The position numbers and the translations under genes were made by a program. 64,000 nt of DNA from Phycisphaerales bacterium. Its GTDB lineage: Bacteria > Planctomycetota > Phycisphaerae > Phycisphaerales > UBA1924. The stretch lies in assembly GCA_035627955.1 (NCBI GenBank), contig DASPKU010000019.1, positions 327,912 through 391,911 on the forward strand, given 5' to 3'. Positions 43,596 through 52,500 of this stretch are shown piece by piece (position 1 is the first letter of the stretch; every line of letters starts with the position of its first letter). A model generated the notes under the pieces. The model was not told where the DNA came from, ran no database searches, and saw only the letters and a program-made list of their open reading frames with translations.

Positions 43596-44219
43596 TCAGT
43601 TCGACCAGGTACGGGCCGCCACCACTCGTACAACTGCCAGCGGCGCGATGTGGTCGAGGTACGTTGCCGTGGTTGTGATGCTCCGGTGCCCAAGCTGCTT
43701 CGAGATGATCCCAATGTCCACGCCCTCCGCCCGGAGCTGGGCCGCGTGGGTATGGCGGAGCCCGTGCGCGTGCACCCGCTTGTGGACGCCTGCCCTCGCG
43801 GCGAGCTGCGGAAGCATCCGCCGGACGTAGTTGGTGGACAACGCCCGCCCCCCTCGAACGCAGAACAGCGGGTGAGCCGGGCCGAACCCCTCCTCTGCGC
43901 GAGCCTTCAGCCACTCGCTCAGGACTGCGAGCCCGCCGGGATCGATCCCCACGGTGCGGGCGAGGTCGCACTTCCCGTGCAGTACGCGGATCGTCCCCGC
44001 TTGCAGGTCCACGTCCTTGGGGTAGAGCGCCACCCCCTCGGCTACCCGAAGCCCGGCGCGGTAGAGGACCGCAATCAGGGCGCGGTTCCGCAGGCCGGGA
44101 GCGGTGGGCGGGCAGGCGGCGAGGAGGCGGAGCACCTCCTCGTTGGTGAGCACCTCGGGGGGTAGCCGACGCTTGGGCTTTGGGCGGTGGGCAGGCCGGC
44201 CCTCGTTCGTGTAGGACAT
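43596..44219 (-). CDS. Tyrosine recombinase, catalytic domain only
   Basis: 207 residues from an ATG with GGAGG 5 bases upstream. All key residues are present: Arg58 (YRAGLRVAE), His152/Arg155 (HAHGLRHTH), His178 (QLGHRS) and Tyr187 (TTATYLDH). The usual N-terminal core-binding domain is missing: there are only ~20 residues before the catalytic fold. It may work with another recombinase, act as a small integrase, or be a remnant. It is convergent with the DUF262-HNH gene, with 5 bases between stops. Confidence 0.88.
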   Translation of the reverse strand: MSYTNEGRPAHRPKPKRRLPPEVLTNEEVLRLLAACPPTAPGLRNRALIAVLYRAGLRVAEGVALYPKDVDLQAGTIRVLHGKCDLARTVGIDPGGLAVLSEWLKARAEEGFGPAHPLFCVRGGRALSTNYVRRMLPQLAARAGVHKRVHAHGLRHTHAAQLRAEGVDIGIISKQLGHRSITTTATYLDHIAPLAVVRVVAARTWSN

Positions 44220-44327
44220 AGGCACCTCCGGGGAAGCGCGCCTGTGCTACCTCAGAACCGCGTCATGGTGCAAGTCGGTTTGAACGGGAACCGTTTGCGG
44301 ATAAGCTCCGCGGCTGGAGGAGAGAAC

Positions 44328-45410
44328 ATGACCAGATCCGCTACCGCCCCAGTCGCGCGCGCCATCTTCGCGGCGACGATCGCGATCTCGGCCGCATCAG
44401 CGCATGCTCAGCAGTTCAAGACCGTGAACCTTGGCCCCGTCGTCTCCATTGTGGATTCGGGCAAGGACGTCAACAACTCCGGCGTGGTCGCCTACACGTC
44501 CGGTACCTGGATCAACCTTTGGCAGTCCGGGAGCTCTACTCAGCTGTCCAGCTACGCCAACAACGGCCCGCTGGCGATCAACCAGGCGGGGCACCTGGCG
44601 TTCTCAATGGAGGGCGTACCGCACCTCTACCGGAACGGGGTCGCCACCCAGCTGCCGGGGCTCGAGGGTCCCAGCGGCACCGCCTATGACCTCAACGACT
44701 CCGATGTGGTCGTGGGCTACAGCAGGCGGCCCTCGCTGGGGCGGTACCACGCTTGCCGGTGGGACAACGGGGTGATCACCGAGCTTCCGACGCACCGCGC
44801 GGGCGGCACGTACGCGCAGGGGGACGATACTCGTGCGTACGCCGTCAACAACGGCGGCGTGATCGTGGGGAACATCGAAGGGCCGGGAGTGCCGGAGACC
44901 GCGATGAAGTGGGTGAACGGAGTCGGCACCCTCCTCCCGATGCCGGCTGGCAGGGTGAGCAGCAGAGCGACCGCGCTGAATGACGTTGGCACCGCCGTTG
45001 GCTTCTCGGCGGGCAGCTCGGGCGACCTGAAGGCCACAATGTGGAGCGCTAACAGCGCGGTCGTGCTCGGCGCGCTCGGCAGCCATACCTACTCAAGCGC
45101 GACGGCCATCAACGACCAGGGGGTCGTGGTCGGCTTCTCCGCGCGGTTCATAGGCGACTCCGCTCAGCAGCGCGCGTTCATCTGGGTGAACGGGCAGATG
45201 ATGGACCTGAACAGCTACGCGCCCTCCCCGGGCTGGACCTTTGTGGAGGCCACCGCGATCAGCGACACCGGGGCGATCACGGGGTGGGGCAGGCTGAACG
45301 GCGTAAACAGGTCGTTCGCGCTGATTCCGGTCCCCGCTCCCTCGGCGGTTGCGGTGGTGCTCACGGGCTCCCTCGCTGCCTGGTGCCGGAGGCGGCGGCA
45401 GAGGCAGTGA
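44328..45410 (+). CDS. Secreted HAF-repeat protein with PEP-CTERM-like sorting end
   Basis: 360 residues, with GGAGGAGA before the ATG and a signal peptide (AIFAATIAISAASAHAQ). The body has repeated WxNGxxTxLP...AxAINxxGxxVGxS blocks (ATALNDVGTAVGFSAG, ATAINDQGVVVGFSA), typical of HAF repeats, which may form a propeller. The end VPAPSAVAVVLTGSLAAWC plus RRRRQRQ is a PEP-CTERM-like signal: VPxPS, a hydrophobic helix and an Arg tail. It would be processed by an exosortase. It uses a different sorting end from the tailed proteins at 1-8 kb. Confidence 0.85.
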   Translation: MTRSATAPVARAIFAATIAISAASAHAQQFKTVNLGPVVSIVDSGKDVNNSGVVAYTSGTWINLWQSGSSTQLSSYANNGPLAINQAGHLAFSMEGVPHLYRNGVATQLPGLEGPSGTAYDLNDSDVVVGYSRRPSLGRYHACRWDNGVITELPTHRAGGTYAQGDDTRAYAVNNGGVIVGNIEGPGVPETAMKWVNGVGTLLPMPAGRVSSRATALNDVGTAVGFSAGSSGDLKATMWSANSAVVLGALGSHTYSSATAINDQGVVVGFSARFIGDSAQQRAFIWVNGQMMDLNSYAPSPGWTFVEATAISDTGAITGWGRLNGVNRSFALIPVPAPSAVAVVLTGSLAAWCRRRRQRQ

Positions 45411-45447
45411 CAGGCACGCTCCCGATGGAAAGCGCGTCTTAAGCCGC

Positions 45448-46635
45448 TCAGATCCCGCTGACGGGGTACGGCAGCCGCTTCGGGGCCGCAAGCCCGCGCT
45501 TCCAGTGCCGCCGGATGGCAGCGTCGCAGATGGCGTACCCCCAGTTGATCAGCCGTTCCTGAAGCCCGTCTTCCATGGCGTCCAGTCGCGTGGGGGTGGC
45601 CGCGAGCTCTTGGGTGCGTGCAAAGGGCGCTGGTATCGCGTCGGGTAGGCCGTAGTCCGCGATGTTGCTGCGGACGCTCCAGAATGCGCCCTCTCGGCGG
45701 TGGACTGGGTCAGTAGTGGTGAGCGCGTCCAGGAGCTGCCGCTTGCGCAGGTTGCGCACCTGGTTGTCCACCATGTCGAGGATGCGCTTGCTGTGGCCGG
45801 CCCAGTTTTCGGCGGGGTCAGGGTCCGGCTGCATCTGCCCGCCCGCATCGCTCACCAGCAGCGTGCGGTAGCGCTTGAACGCGGTCTCGAGCCCGAGATT
45901 GTCGTACACGCCGCCGTCGGTGAGCACCAGGCGCGTGGTGTAGGGCGACCGGCAAAGGTCGTCGCCGGTGCCGGGAGCGATCTCACCTGGCTTCAGCTTG
46001 AGCGTGATCGGAGAGAGCACCGGCGGGAACGCGGACGATGCGCCCACAGCAACCGCGAGCGAGATGGCGGGATTCGGATACTTGCCCACGCGCCAGTCCC
46101 ACAGGTACGGCTTCGAGAAGCGGCACAGCGCTCCCGACTGGACGTTAGTGGCATTGAAGACGAACCGGGGGCTGTCGGGTAGGTTTTGCAAGGTGGCGGT
46201 GCCAAATAGCACGTTGCGGTACTCCCGGGCCACCAGGTCACCAACGGTGACTCCAGGGAGCAGTGCGCCGAGAAGGATGGCTTCGATATCGATGTTGGTG
46301 GAGGCCATCCTCCTGACCGGCGTCACGACGTGCTCGCCGAAGGCCGCCTCGCTGAAGCCCCCGCCGGCGAGCTTCGGCCAGTGCAGCCCGAGCACAGCGC
46401 CTGTAATTGAGCCGCCTGAAACGCACGAGAACCGCTGCACGTCCTTGAGGATGCCCGCGTCGTTCAGCCTCCAGAGCATGCCGACGTGGAACACCATGGC
46501 GCGGTAGCCGCCGCCCGACATACAAACAGCGACGCCGTCCTCCGGCCCGCCGGACTCTTCGGGGTCCCTACCTGGAGGCGTCCATGTTGGGACCGCGCCG
46601 TTCTGAGGCATCCGTGGTTCGTCGGTAGGGGGCAT
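45448..46635 (-). CDS. Patatin-like phospholipase
   Basis: 395 residues. The oxyanion loop is MSGGGYRAMVFHVG. The nucleophile Ser73 is in FSCVSGGSITG (a Cys replaces the first Gly of GxSxG), and Asp240 lies in LTDGGVYDNLG, completing the Ser-Asp dyad. It should hydrolyse acyl esters of membrane lipids. No signal peptide, so it acts from the cytoplasm. It starts 5 bases after a secreted metallo-beta-lactamase-fold gene and ends a three-gene operon. Patatin lipases are effectors in several anti-phage systems. Confidence 0.87.
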   Translation of the reverse strand: MPPTDEPRMPQNGAVPTWTPPGRDPEESGGPEDGVAVCMSGGGYRAMVFHVGMLWRLNDAGILKDVQRFSCVSGGSITGAVLGLHWPKLAGGGFSEAAFGEHVVTPVRRMASTNIDIEAILLGALLPGVTVGDLVAREYRNVLFGTATLQNLPDSPRFVFNATNVQSGALCRFSKPYLWDWRVGKYPNPAISLAVAVGASSAFPPVLSPITLKLKPGEIAPGTGDDLCRSPYTTRLVLTDGGVYDNLGLETAFKRYRTLLVSDAGGQMQPDPDPAENWAGHSKRILDMVDNQVRNLRKRQLLDALTTTDPVHRREGAFWSVRSNIADYGLPDAIPAPFARTQELAATPTRLDAMEDGLQERLINWGYAICDAAIRRHWKRGLAAPKRLPYPVSGI

Positions 46636-46640
46636 CGCTG

Positions 46641-47657
46641 CTACTCCTGTTGGTTCGTGTACTGAACAGTCATCTCGCCGTTGTTCGCAATGGTGATCTC
46701 AACGTCGTCGTCGCCGATGGGGTCCGACGCCCCGGGGATGCGGCCAACGTCCCACTCCTTGGGGCCGTCGTCATCGCCCAGGTCCGTGCGGAAGATCCGC
46801 CGCACGTCCACGCCCGCGTTGAGGTAGCGCTGTACGGTCGTGGCCCGTGGGTGCTGGAACTGGGTTTTGTGGCCCGCGCAGAACACGACAAACGAGGGGC
46901 TGACAGCGCGGATAAAGGCGGTGGAGCTGCCGTTGTCGGCCCCATGGTGGGGCGCGATCATCGCGTCTGACTGGAGCTTCACGACGGGCGACATCTCCAC
47001 CATGAACTTCTCGGCCGCGATCAGCGTGTCCGTGGGGTCGTCGTTGTGCCTCCCCACGCTGTCCCCACAGAAAAGGACCGATCGGCCGCGGTACTCCATC
47101 CGCACCACGATGCTGCCGGCGTTCTTCGCTTCGGCGTCGCCCCGGATGTCCCAGTCGGCGGGCGGTCGGTCGAAGCCGCACACGACCGTGACGAACACAT
47201 CGCCGTACTTGAACGTCGACCCGGGCGGCAGCATCACGCTGGCCAGGTTGATATCGTGGCACCCCTCCTCCCGCTCCTCGGCGATGGCCGCGTCGGCGGC
47301 CAGCCATGTAGCCGAATGGCCCGTGCCGCCCCGGATGACGCGCCGAACAGCGTACTGCTCGCAAATAGCCGGCACCGCTCCCAGGTGATCAGCGTCGGAG
47401 TGGCTGAGCACGAGAAGGGCGATCTCGCTCCCGTCGGGGATGATCTCGTTGATCGCCCTCATGGCGCTCCTGCCCTTGTCCTGGAAGTTCCCGGCGTCGT
47501 ACACGATGAACTGCCCGTCAGGCAGGGACACGACGCAGCACTCGCCCGCGCCCACATCGACTACGCGAACGGTCAGCTGCGGGTCCGCAGGCGCTGGCGC
47601 TGACGGCAGGAAGAACACCGACCAGAGCACCGACAGAAGCAAGGCGGCGGCATGCAT
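46641..47657 (-). CDS. Exported metallo-beta-lactamase-fold hydrolase (ComEC C-terminal type)
   Basis: 338 residues with a signal peptide (MHAAALLLSVLWSVFFLPSAPA). The metal motif is LSHSDADHLG (residues 85-93), followed by LFCGDS and IAPHHGADNGSS, the order seen in ComEC/Rec2-like hydrolases such as DNA-uptake nucleases. The likely substrate is a nucleic acid or phosphoester outside the cytoplasm (inference). It lies between a membrane-protein gene and the patatin gene, with gaps of 12 and 5 bases. Confidence 0.85.
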   Translation of the reverse strand: MHAAALLLSVLWSVFFLPSAPAPADPQLTVRVVDVGAGECCVVSLPDGQFIVYDAGNFQDKGRSAMRAINEIIPDGSEIALLVLSHSDADHLGAVPAICEQYAVRRVIRGGTGHSATWLAADAAIAEEREEGCHDINLASVMLPPGSTFKYGDVFVTVVCGFDRPPADWDIRGDAEAKNAGSIVVRMEYRGRSVLFCGDSVGRHNDDPTDTLIAAEKFMVEMSPVVKLQSDAMIAPHHGADNGSSTAFIRAVSPSFVVFCAGHKTQFQHPRATTVQRYLNAGVDVRRIFRTDLGDDDGPKEWDVGRIPGASDPIGDDDVEITIANNGEMTVQYTNQQE

Positions 47658-47669
47658 GCGTAAGCCTCC

Positions 47670-48809
47670 TTAGACAGTCGGCGTCGCCTTGACGGCAACC
47701 GCTGGGGTGGGGTCACTCTCCCCCGCGTCGTTGAACGCGACCACTCGCACGGAATGATCGATGTCGGCGCGGATACCGATGAGCACGGCGGAGTTCTCGC
47801 CCGCCTCTCGCTTGTCCACGCTGCGCCAAACGCCCGAGTCCGATGGCCGGAGCTCGATCTTGAAGCCGCGCACCGTGGGCCCCGTGGTTGGGCGCTCCCA
47901 ACGAACGAGGATGGTCCCGTCAGCCTCGCGCCCCGCTTTTAGGTTCGTAGGGGAGTCGGGCATGAGCGCGTCGAAGGCGTTGTTGACATCCGCTCCTTCC
48001 AGCGGAAGCAGCGCTCCGACCGCAAGGAACACTCGGCGCGCGAGGCCGAACACAAGGCGTTCGCCGGCTGTGACCGACATTCCTAGGAAGAGAGCGAGGA
48101 TGGGGAGCCACTCGTCAGACCCTTCCGGCGCGAAACGCCGGATCGCGACGAAGAACACGATGGTGAAGAGAACGGCCTCACCAAGCCTGTACCAGAGTCC
48201 AGACCAGAAGATCGACCAGTCGAAGTCCTCCATCCCCTTGCGGCGCTTCTCGTGGAGCGAGTTCGTGACGTAAAAGAGCGCTCCCAGAAGTGCCATCAGA
48301 AGCGAGCTGAATAGGAGCACCATGGTGTCCACACCAGCTGGACCGGTGGTGGGGGGCAGTGAGGACAGGTTCCTGGCGAAGCCGAAGATGCGGCCAAGGA
48401 CTCCCGAATATGCGAAGCCGGCCAGCGCGGTGACGGTGATGATGGTGGCCGCGAGGAGCCCCGAGCCGAGGCCGACCAGGCAGCGCTTGTAGTTCTCCCG
48501 TGAGATCTCCTCGTTTGTGCCGCGAGGCTCAGGGAGCAATCGGATTGCGCGGCCGAGGAAGTACCCGGAGAAGGCCGTGAGCAGGAGTGCAGCGATGATG
48601 GGAACGTGGAAGTAAGGGTCCCAGACCCAGAGCTGGCTCGGAGTCTTGCCATCGAACTTCCGCATGTTGAAGGCGAGTATCCCGACTAACGCGACTGCGC
48701 CGACTTGCGACAGTCCTGCGGTAAGTGCAAGCCGGATGCTCGATGGCGGGTCCGTGCTTCGGCTTTGTGCAGTCCTTGAGTGCGAAACGGATGTGCTCAG
48801 CTGAGTCAT
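47670..48809 (-). CDS. Multispanning membrane protein with C-terminal FN3-like domain
   Basis: 379 residues from the ATG at 48809 (GGGGG 5 bases upstream); an ATG four codons earlier is an alternative. Five to six hydrophobic helices include LTAGLSQVGAVALVGILAFNM, VPIIAALLLTAFSGYFLG and VLFTIVFFVAI. The last ~95 residues are an FN3-type domain (PTNLKAGREADGTILVRWERP...). It is the first gene of the operon with the exported hydrolase and patatin. It may act as a membrane sensor or anchor. Confidence 0.78.
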   Translation of the reverse strand: MTQLSTSVSHSRTAQSRSTDPPSSIRLALTAGLSQVGAVALVGILAFNMRKFDGKTPSQLWVWDPYFHVPIIAALLLTAFSGYFLGRAIRLLPEPRGTNEEISRENYKRCLVGLGSGLLAATIITVTALAGFAYSGVLGRIFGFARNLSSLPPTTGPAGVDTMVLLFSSLLMALLGALFYVTNSLHEKRRKGMEDFDWSIFWSGLWYRLGEAVLFTIVFFVAIRRFAPEGSDEWLPILALFLGMSVTAGERLVFGLARRVFLAVGALLPLEGADVNNAFDALMPDSPTNLKAGREADGTILVRWERPTTGPTVRGFKIELRPSDSGVWRSVDKREAGENSAVLIGIRADIDHSVRVVAFNDAGESDPTPAVAVKATPTV

Positions 48810-48999
48810 GTGTGCCCCCATGAGGGAGCTTGCTGGCCCCCTCCGAACCATGCAACCACAACCTGATCTGGTCTGCAAGTACCAGTGGTGGGGATCCTGC
48901 GACCTAAGCTCGTCGCAACACTCAGAACTGAGCCGCCCGGCATTCGATTGGCACGAATCTGGGTGGCCGGGTAAGCTGAGCCATTCAGAAGGAGGTCGT

Positions 49000-49413
49000 G
49001 TGGCCCGCCGTCCCAATCTCGCAAACGTCACCGCTCAGGAACTTGAGGCTGAGCTCAGACGCCGCCTTCGCGCTGCTGGCCCACTACAACGCAAGCGCGA
49101 CCGACTGCTCGCGAAGCTCGCGCAAATCGAGAAGCAGATTCAGGCGCTCGGCGGCGACTTTGATCAGCCCCGACGTGGCAACCGGGGTGCGATCCCTGGA
49201 CGCCGCCGCGCCCGAAACGAGAAACCCCTCCCCGGGGCACTCCACGAGGTGCTCAAGGGCAGGACCATGGGCATCGCGGAGATCGCGGAAGCGGTGCAGC
49301 GGGCCGGGTTCAAGACCCACAGCAAGAACTTCCGCGTGATGGTCAACATCGCCCTGACCAAGCACCCCAAGCTGTTCAAGAGAGTGGCGCGAGGCCAATA
49401 CACGTCACGCTGA
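49000..49413 (+). CDS. Coiled-coil/winged-helix DNA-binding protein
   Basis: 137 residues from a GTG with AAGGAGG 4 bases upstream. The N-terminal half is a coiled coil (ELEAELRRRLRAAGPLQRKR, LAKLAQIEKQIQAL), followed by a basic linker (RRGNRGAIPGRRRARN). The C-terminal ~55 residues look like a winged helix (GALHEVLKGRTMGIAEIAEAV, NFRVMVNIALTKHPKLFKRV). It may be a small transcription regulator or nucleoid protein. It is divergent from the membrane-protein operon. Confidence 0.75.
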   Translation: MARRPNLANVTAQELEAELRRRLRAAGPLQRKRDRLLAKLAQIEKQIQALGGDFDQPRRGNRGAIPGRRRARNEKPLPGALHEVLKGRTMGIAEIAEAVQRAGFKTHSKNFRVMVNIALTKHPKLFKRVARGQYTSR

Positions 49414-49547
49414 TATCTGCGGATGCAGAAGAGCGGTGCCGCAGCTTACCGCGGCCTCGTTGCGCTTCTCGGATATCGGACTTCTGGGGTCTCTGCCCGC
49501 GTGCGCCATTCGCCCAGCCTGAGAGCAGACTTTGATATCCTTGGGCA

Positions 49548-52500
49548 ATGTCTCGAATCGACGTGCGCAAGGAGCTCGACCGGTTCCGTAAGGAACTGCT
49601 CGATCTCTCGCTTAGAAACATCCTGCTGAAGTACCGCCCGAGCCGGACACGGTCCGCTCGCATCATCGACGAAGTACCCGACGTCGTCTTCGACCGCCTG
49701 GTCGTCCGCGGAAGGCCGATGATCTTGAGAGCGGCCGGCGATGGGGACGAGACCCTCGGCATCACGAAGGCCGAACTGCCTCGTGCGCCGCGGGCAGGCA
49801 GCCAGCGCCTGTCCTCCCATTATGACGACAAGCTTCAACTCGACTTGGACGATGACAGTTTGGACCGGCGTGCGAAGGCAATGCTCTCGCTTGCCACGAC
49901 TGAAGTCCAAGAAACGGGCGGGTCCTCGTTTTATCTGGCACTTGGGTTCCTGGAGTGGTATGCCAGCCGCGACAGCTCTGAGGCGCTGCGCGCGCCTTTA
50001 CTGCTCGTCCCCTGCGAGCTTGAAAAGACGTTTGATGGCCGCCGGGGTCGGTACAGCTACTCGATCCGTTACACCGGTGGCGAGGTGCTGCACAACGTGT
50101 CACTCGCCATGAAGCTCCGCCAGGAGTTCAACTTGGAGCTTCCCGAGTACGACGCCGAGTGGAGCCCCGAGGTCTACTTTGCCGAGGTACAGCGCGCAGT
50201 CCGATCAGAGCCCCGGTGGCAAGTCCGCCGAGAGGCGGTACTTGGCTTCTTCGCCTTTGCCAAGCTGCTGATGTACAGAGACCTGGACCCCGAGAACTGG
50301 GAGCAGATCGAGAAGAAGCCGCTCGTGCGCGCGCTATTCGAGGGCACCGAGAAGGACGCCTCGTCCGCGACCTACGCGCCTGACTACCACATCGACGCCA
50401 ACTCAGGCCATCGTGACCTCCTATTGGCAGTGGACGCCGACAGTTCGCAGCACTCGGCCATTATCGATGTCGTCGAAGGCAAGAGCCTGGTCATCGAAGG
50501 ACCCCCGGGCACCGGTAAATCGCAGACGATCACCAACATCATCGCTGCGACGATCGCGGCGGGTAAGACCGTTCTGTTCGTGGCCGAGAAAATGGCCGCG
50601 TTAGAAGTGGTCCAGAAGAACCTGCAGCGGGTGGGGCTCGGTGCGTTCTGCTTAGAGATGCACAGCCACAAGAGCAAACCGGCGCAGGTATACCAGTCTC
50701 TACGGGACAGGATGGACGCCAGCTTCTCGCAGCCAAACGCACTGACCGCTCAACTTGCGCAGGTGCAGTCTGACCGCGAGGCGATCGACGGGTATCTAGA
50801 GGCCACCAGTTCAAGGGTCGGCCCGCGCAATGAGCCGCTGTTCCAGGTCTTTTGGCATATCGCCGCGCTGCGAGCATCTGGCGCGGAGCTTGTCCGCGCC
50901 TCCGTTGACACCGGACTTACGGATCGGCAGCTTCAGGACCGCTTGGGGTTCTTCGACGAACTCAGCGCACACCTGTCAGAGTCGAAGGAGGTTGGCGCGC
51001 AGGTCTGGAAGGGCTTCAACGCCCTGCGCTACTACTCATCAGATAAGCCCAGGGTTGCTCAGGCCCTTCAGGAGCTCGCGAAAGCGGCGGAGTCATTTGA
51101 GCAGGCAGGTGCATCGAATGGGAACTCGGCCCCTGGTTGGCCGACCCTAGCTGCCACGGCGAATTGGGGCGATCTTGCAGAACGTTTGAACCCCGCTGCC
51201 TCGACTTCGCAGCTGGTGTGCTCCGCACTCGCGGGGAACACGGCCGCTCGAGATATCGCGACTCTATGCCACGACATCGAGGCTGCCGCTGCAGCCAAGG
51301 CTGGGACTCCTGAGCTCTGGAGCCTGGCCCGTCGATCCGAGGTGACGGCCGCGGCCAGGGAGTACATGGCTTTGTTGGAGCTGTCGGAGTCTGCTCGCCT
51401 CTACAGAGCTAGCGGGCTTGACGATGTTCGGCGCGCCGTCGCCGAGCTTGACGGGCTCCTCAGCGCAATCGACCGGCTTCACTCACCCTTTGACTCGCTC
51501 GAAAAGGTGCAGGTGGGACGCCCCCGCAACGTTCAGGAGTTCGAGCGGTGCGTTCGCGCGTACCACTGCCTCTACGATCCAGTGATCCAGAACCGGGCCG
51601 TGGTGCGTCCCGAGCTGTTCTTCCCCGGCGCGGCTGGCGTGCTGAATCAGGCACTGGAGCAGAACGCCTCACTGGCTAAGCTGGCGGTTGAGCTTGAGCG
51701 GCACCTCCTGCTGCGTGACGTTCCGGCCAACGCCGACCTTGCCGCGCTCCGGCGGGACCTTCGCGCGGGCGGGAACGGCGTCCTGCGCTGGCTCAAGGGC
51801 AGCTACCGCGCGGCATACGCCAAATCGCGCGCGTTCCGGCGAAGTGGCACGAAGCTGACCCCCGATGGGCTGATCGCGGTACTGGAGGCGCTCGAAGACT
51901 TCCTGCAGGCAAAGTCGGCCTTTGCAGCTAACGAGAGCTTTCGGAGGGCACTTGGCCCGGGGTTCCGAGGGACCGAAACGGATTGGGACACCCTGAAGAG
52001 AGAGCTTGAATGGGGGCTACGCGCGCAGGGGTGCGGACTCTCTTACCCCACGTCAGTCCAGCTCCTCAAGAATCTCGACTCAACGCCGCACGCTCCCCGG
52101 CCCGAGGAGCTGGAATACCTGCTTGGCCTAACCAGGCGCAGCCTTGCGGCGTCCTTGGTACAGCCCGCCCCTGATTCTGAATCGCGCTTCCTCACCACTC
52201 CCTTCGCAGACCTCTCCCAGAAGGCATCCAAGCATCGATCTGACCTGCAGCGGCTGCTGCAACTCTCGGAAATCGACCCGGCAGTCCACTTCCGCAGTGT
52301 CGAAGAAGCGAACCAGGGCTTCACACGCATTCTCCAGCTGCAAGGCCTCCAGCGCACACTTTCCAGCAGCTCCATGGGGCGAACTCTTTTCGGTCCCAGC
52401 TACGACTGCGAGAACACCGACACTGGGCCTGCCCGGCAGACGCTCTCTTGGTTCGACGCTCTCACGAACCTTCCCCTCCCCGAACCGGTTCGCCGCTGGA

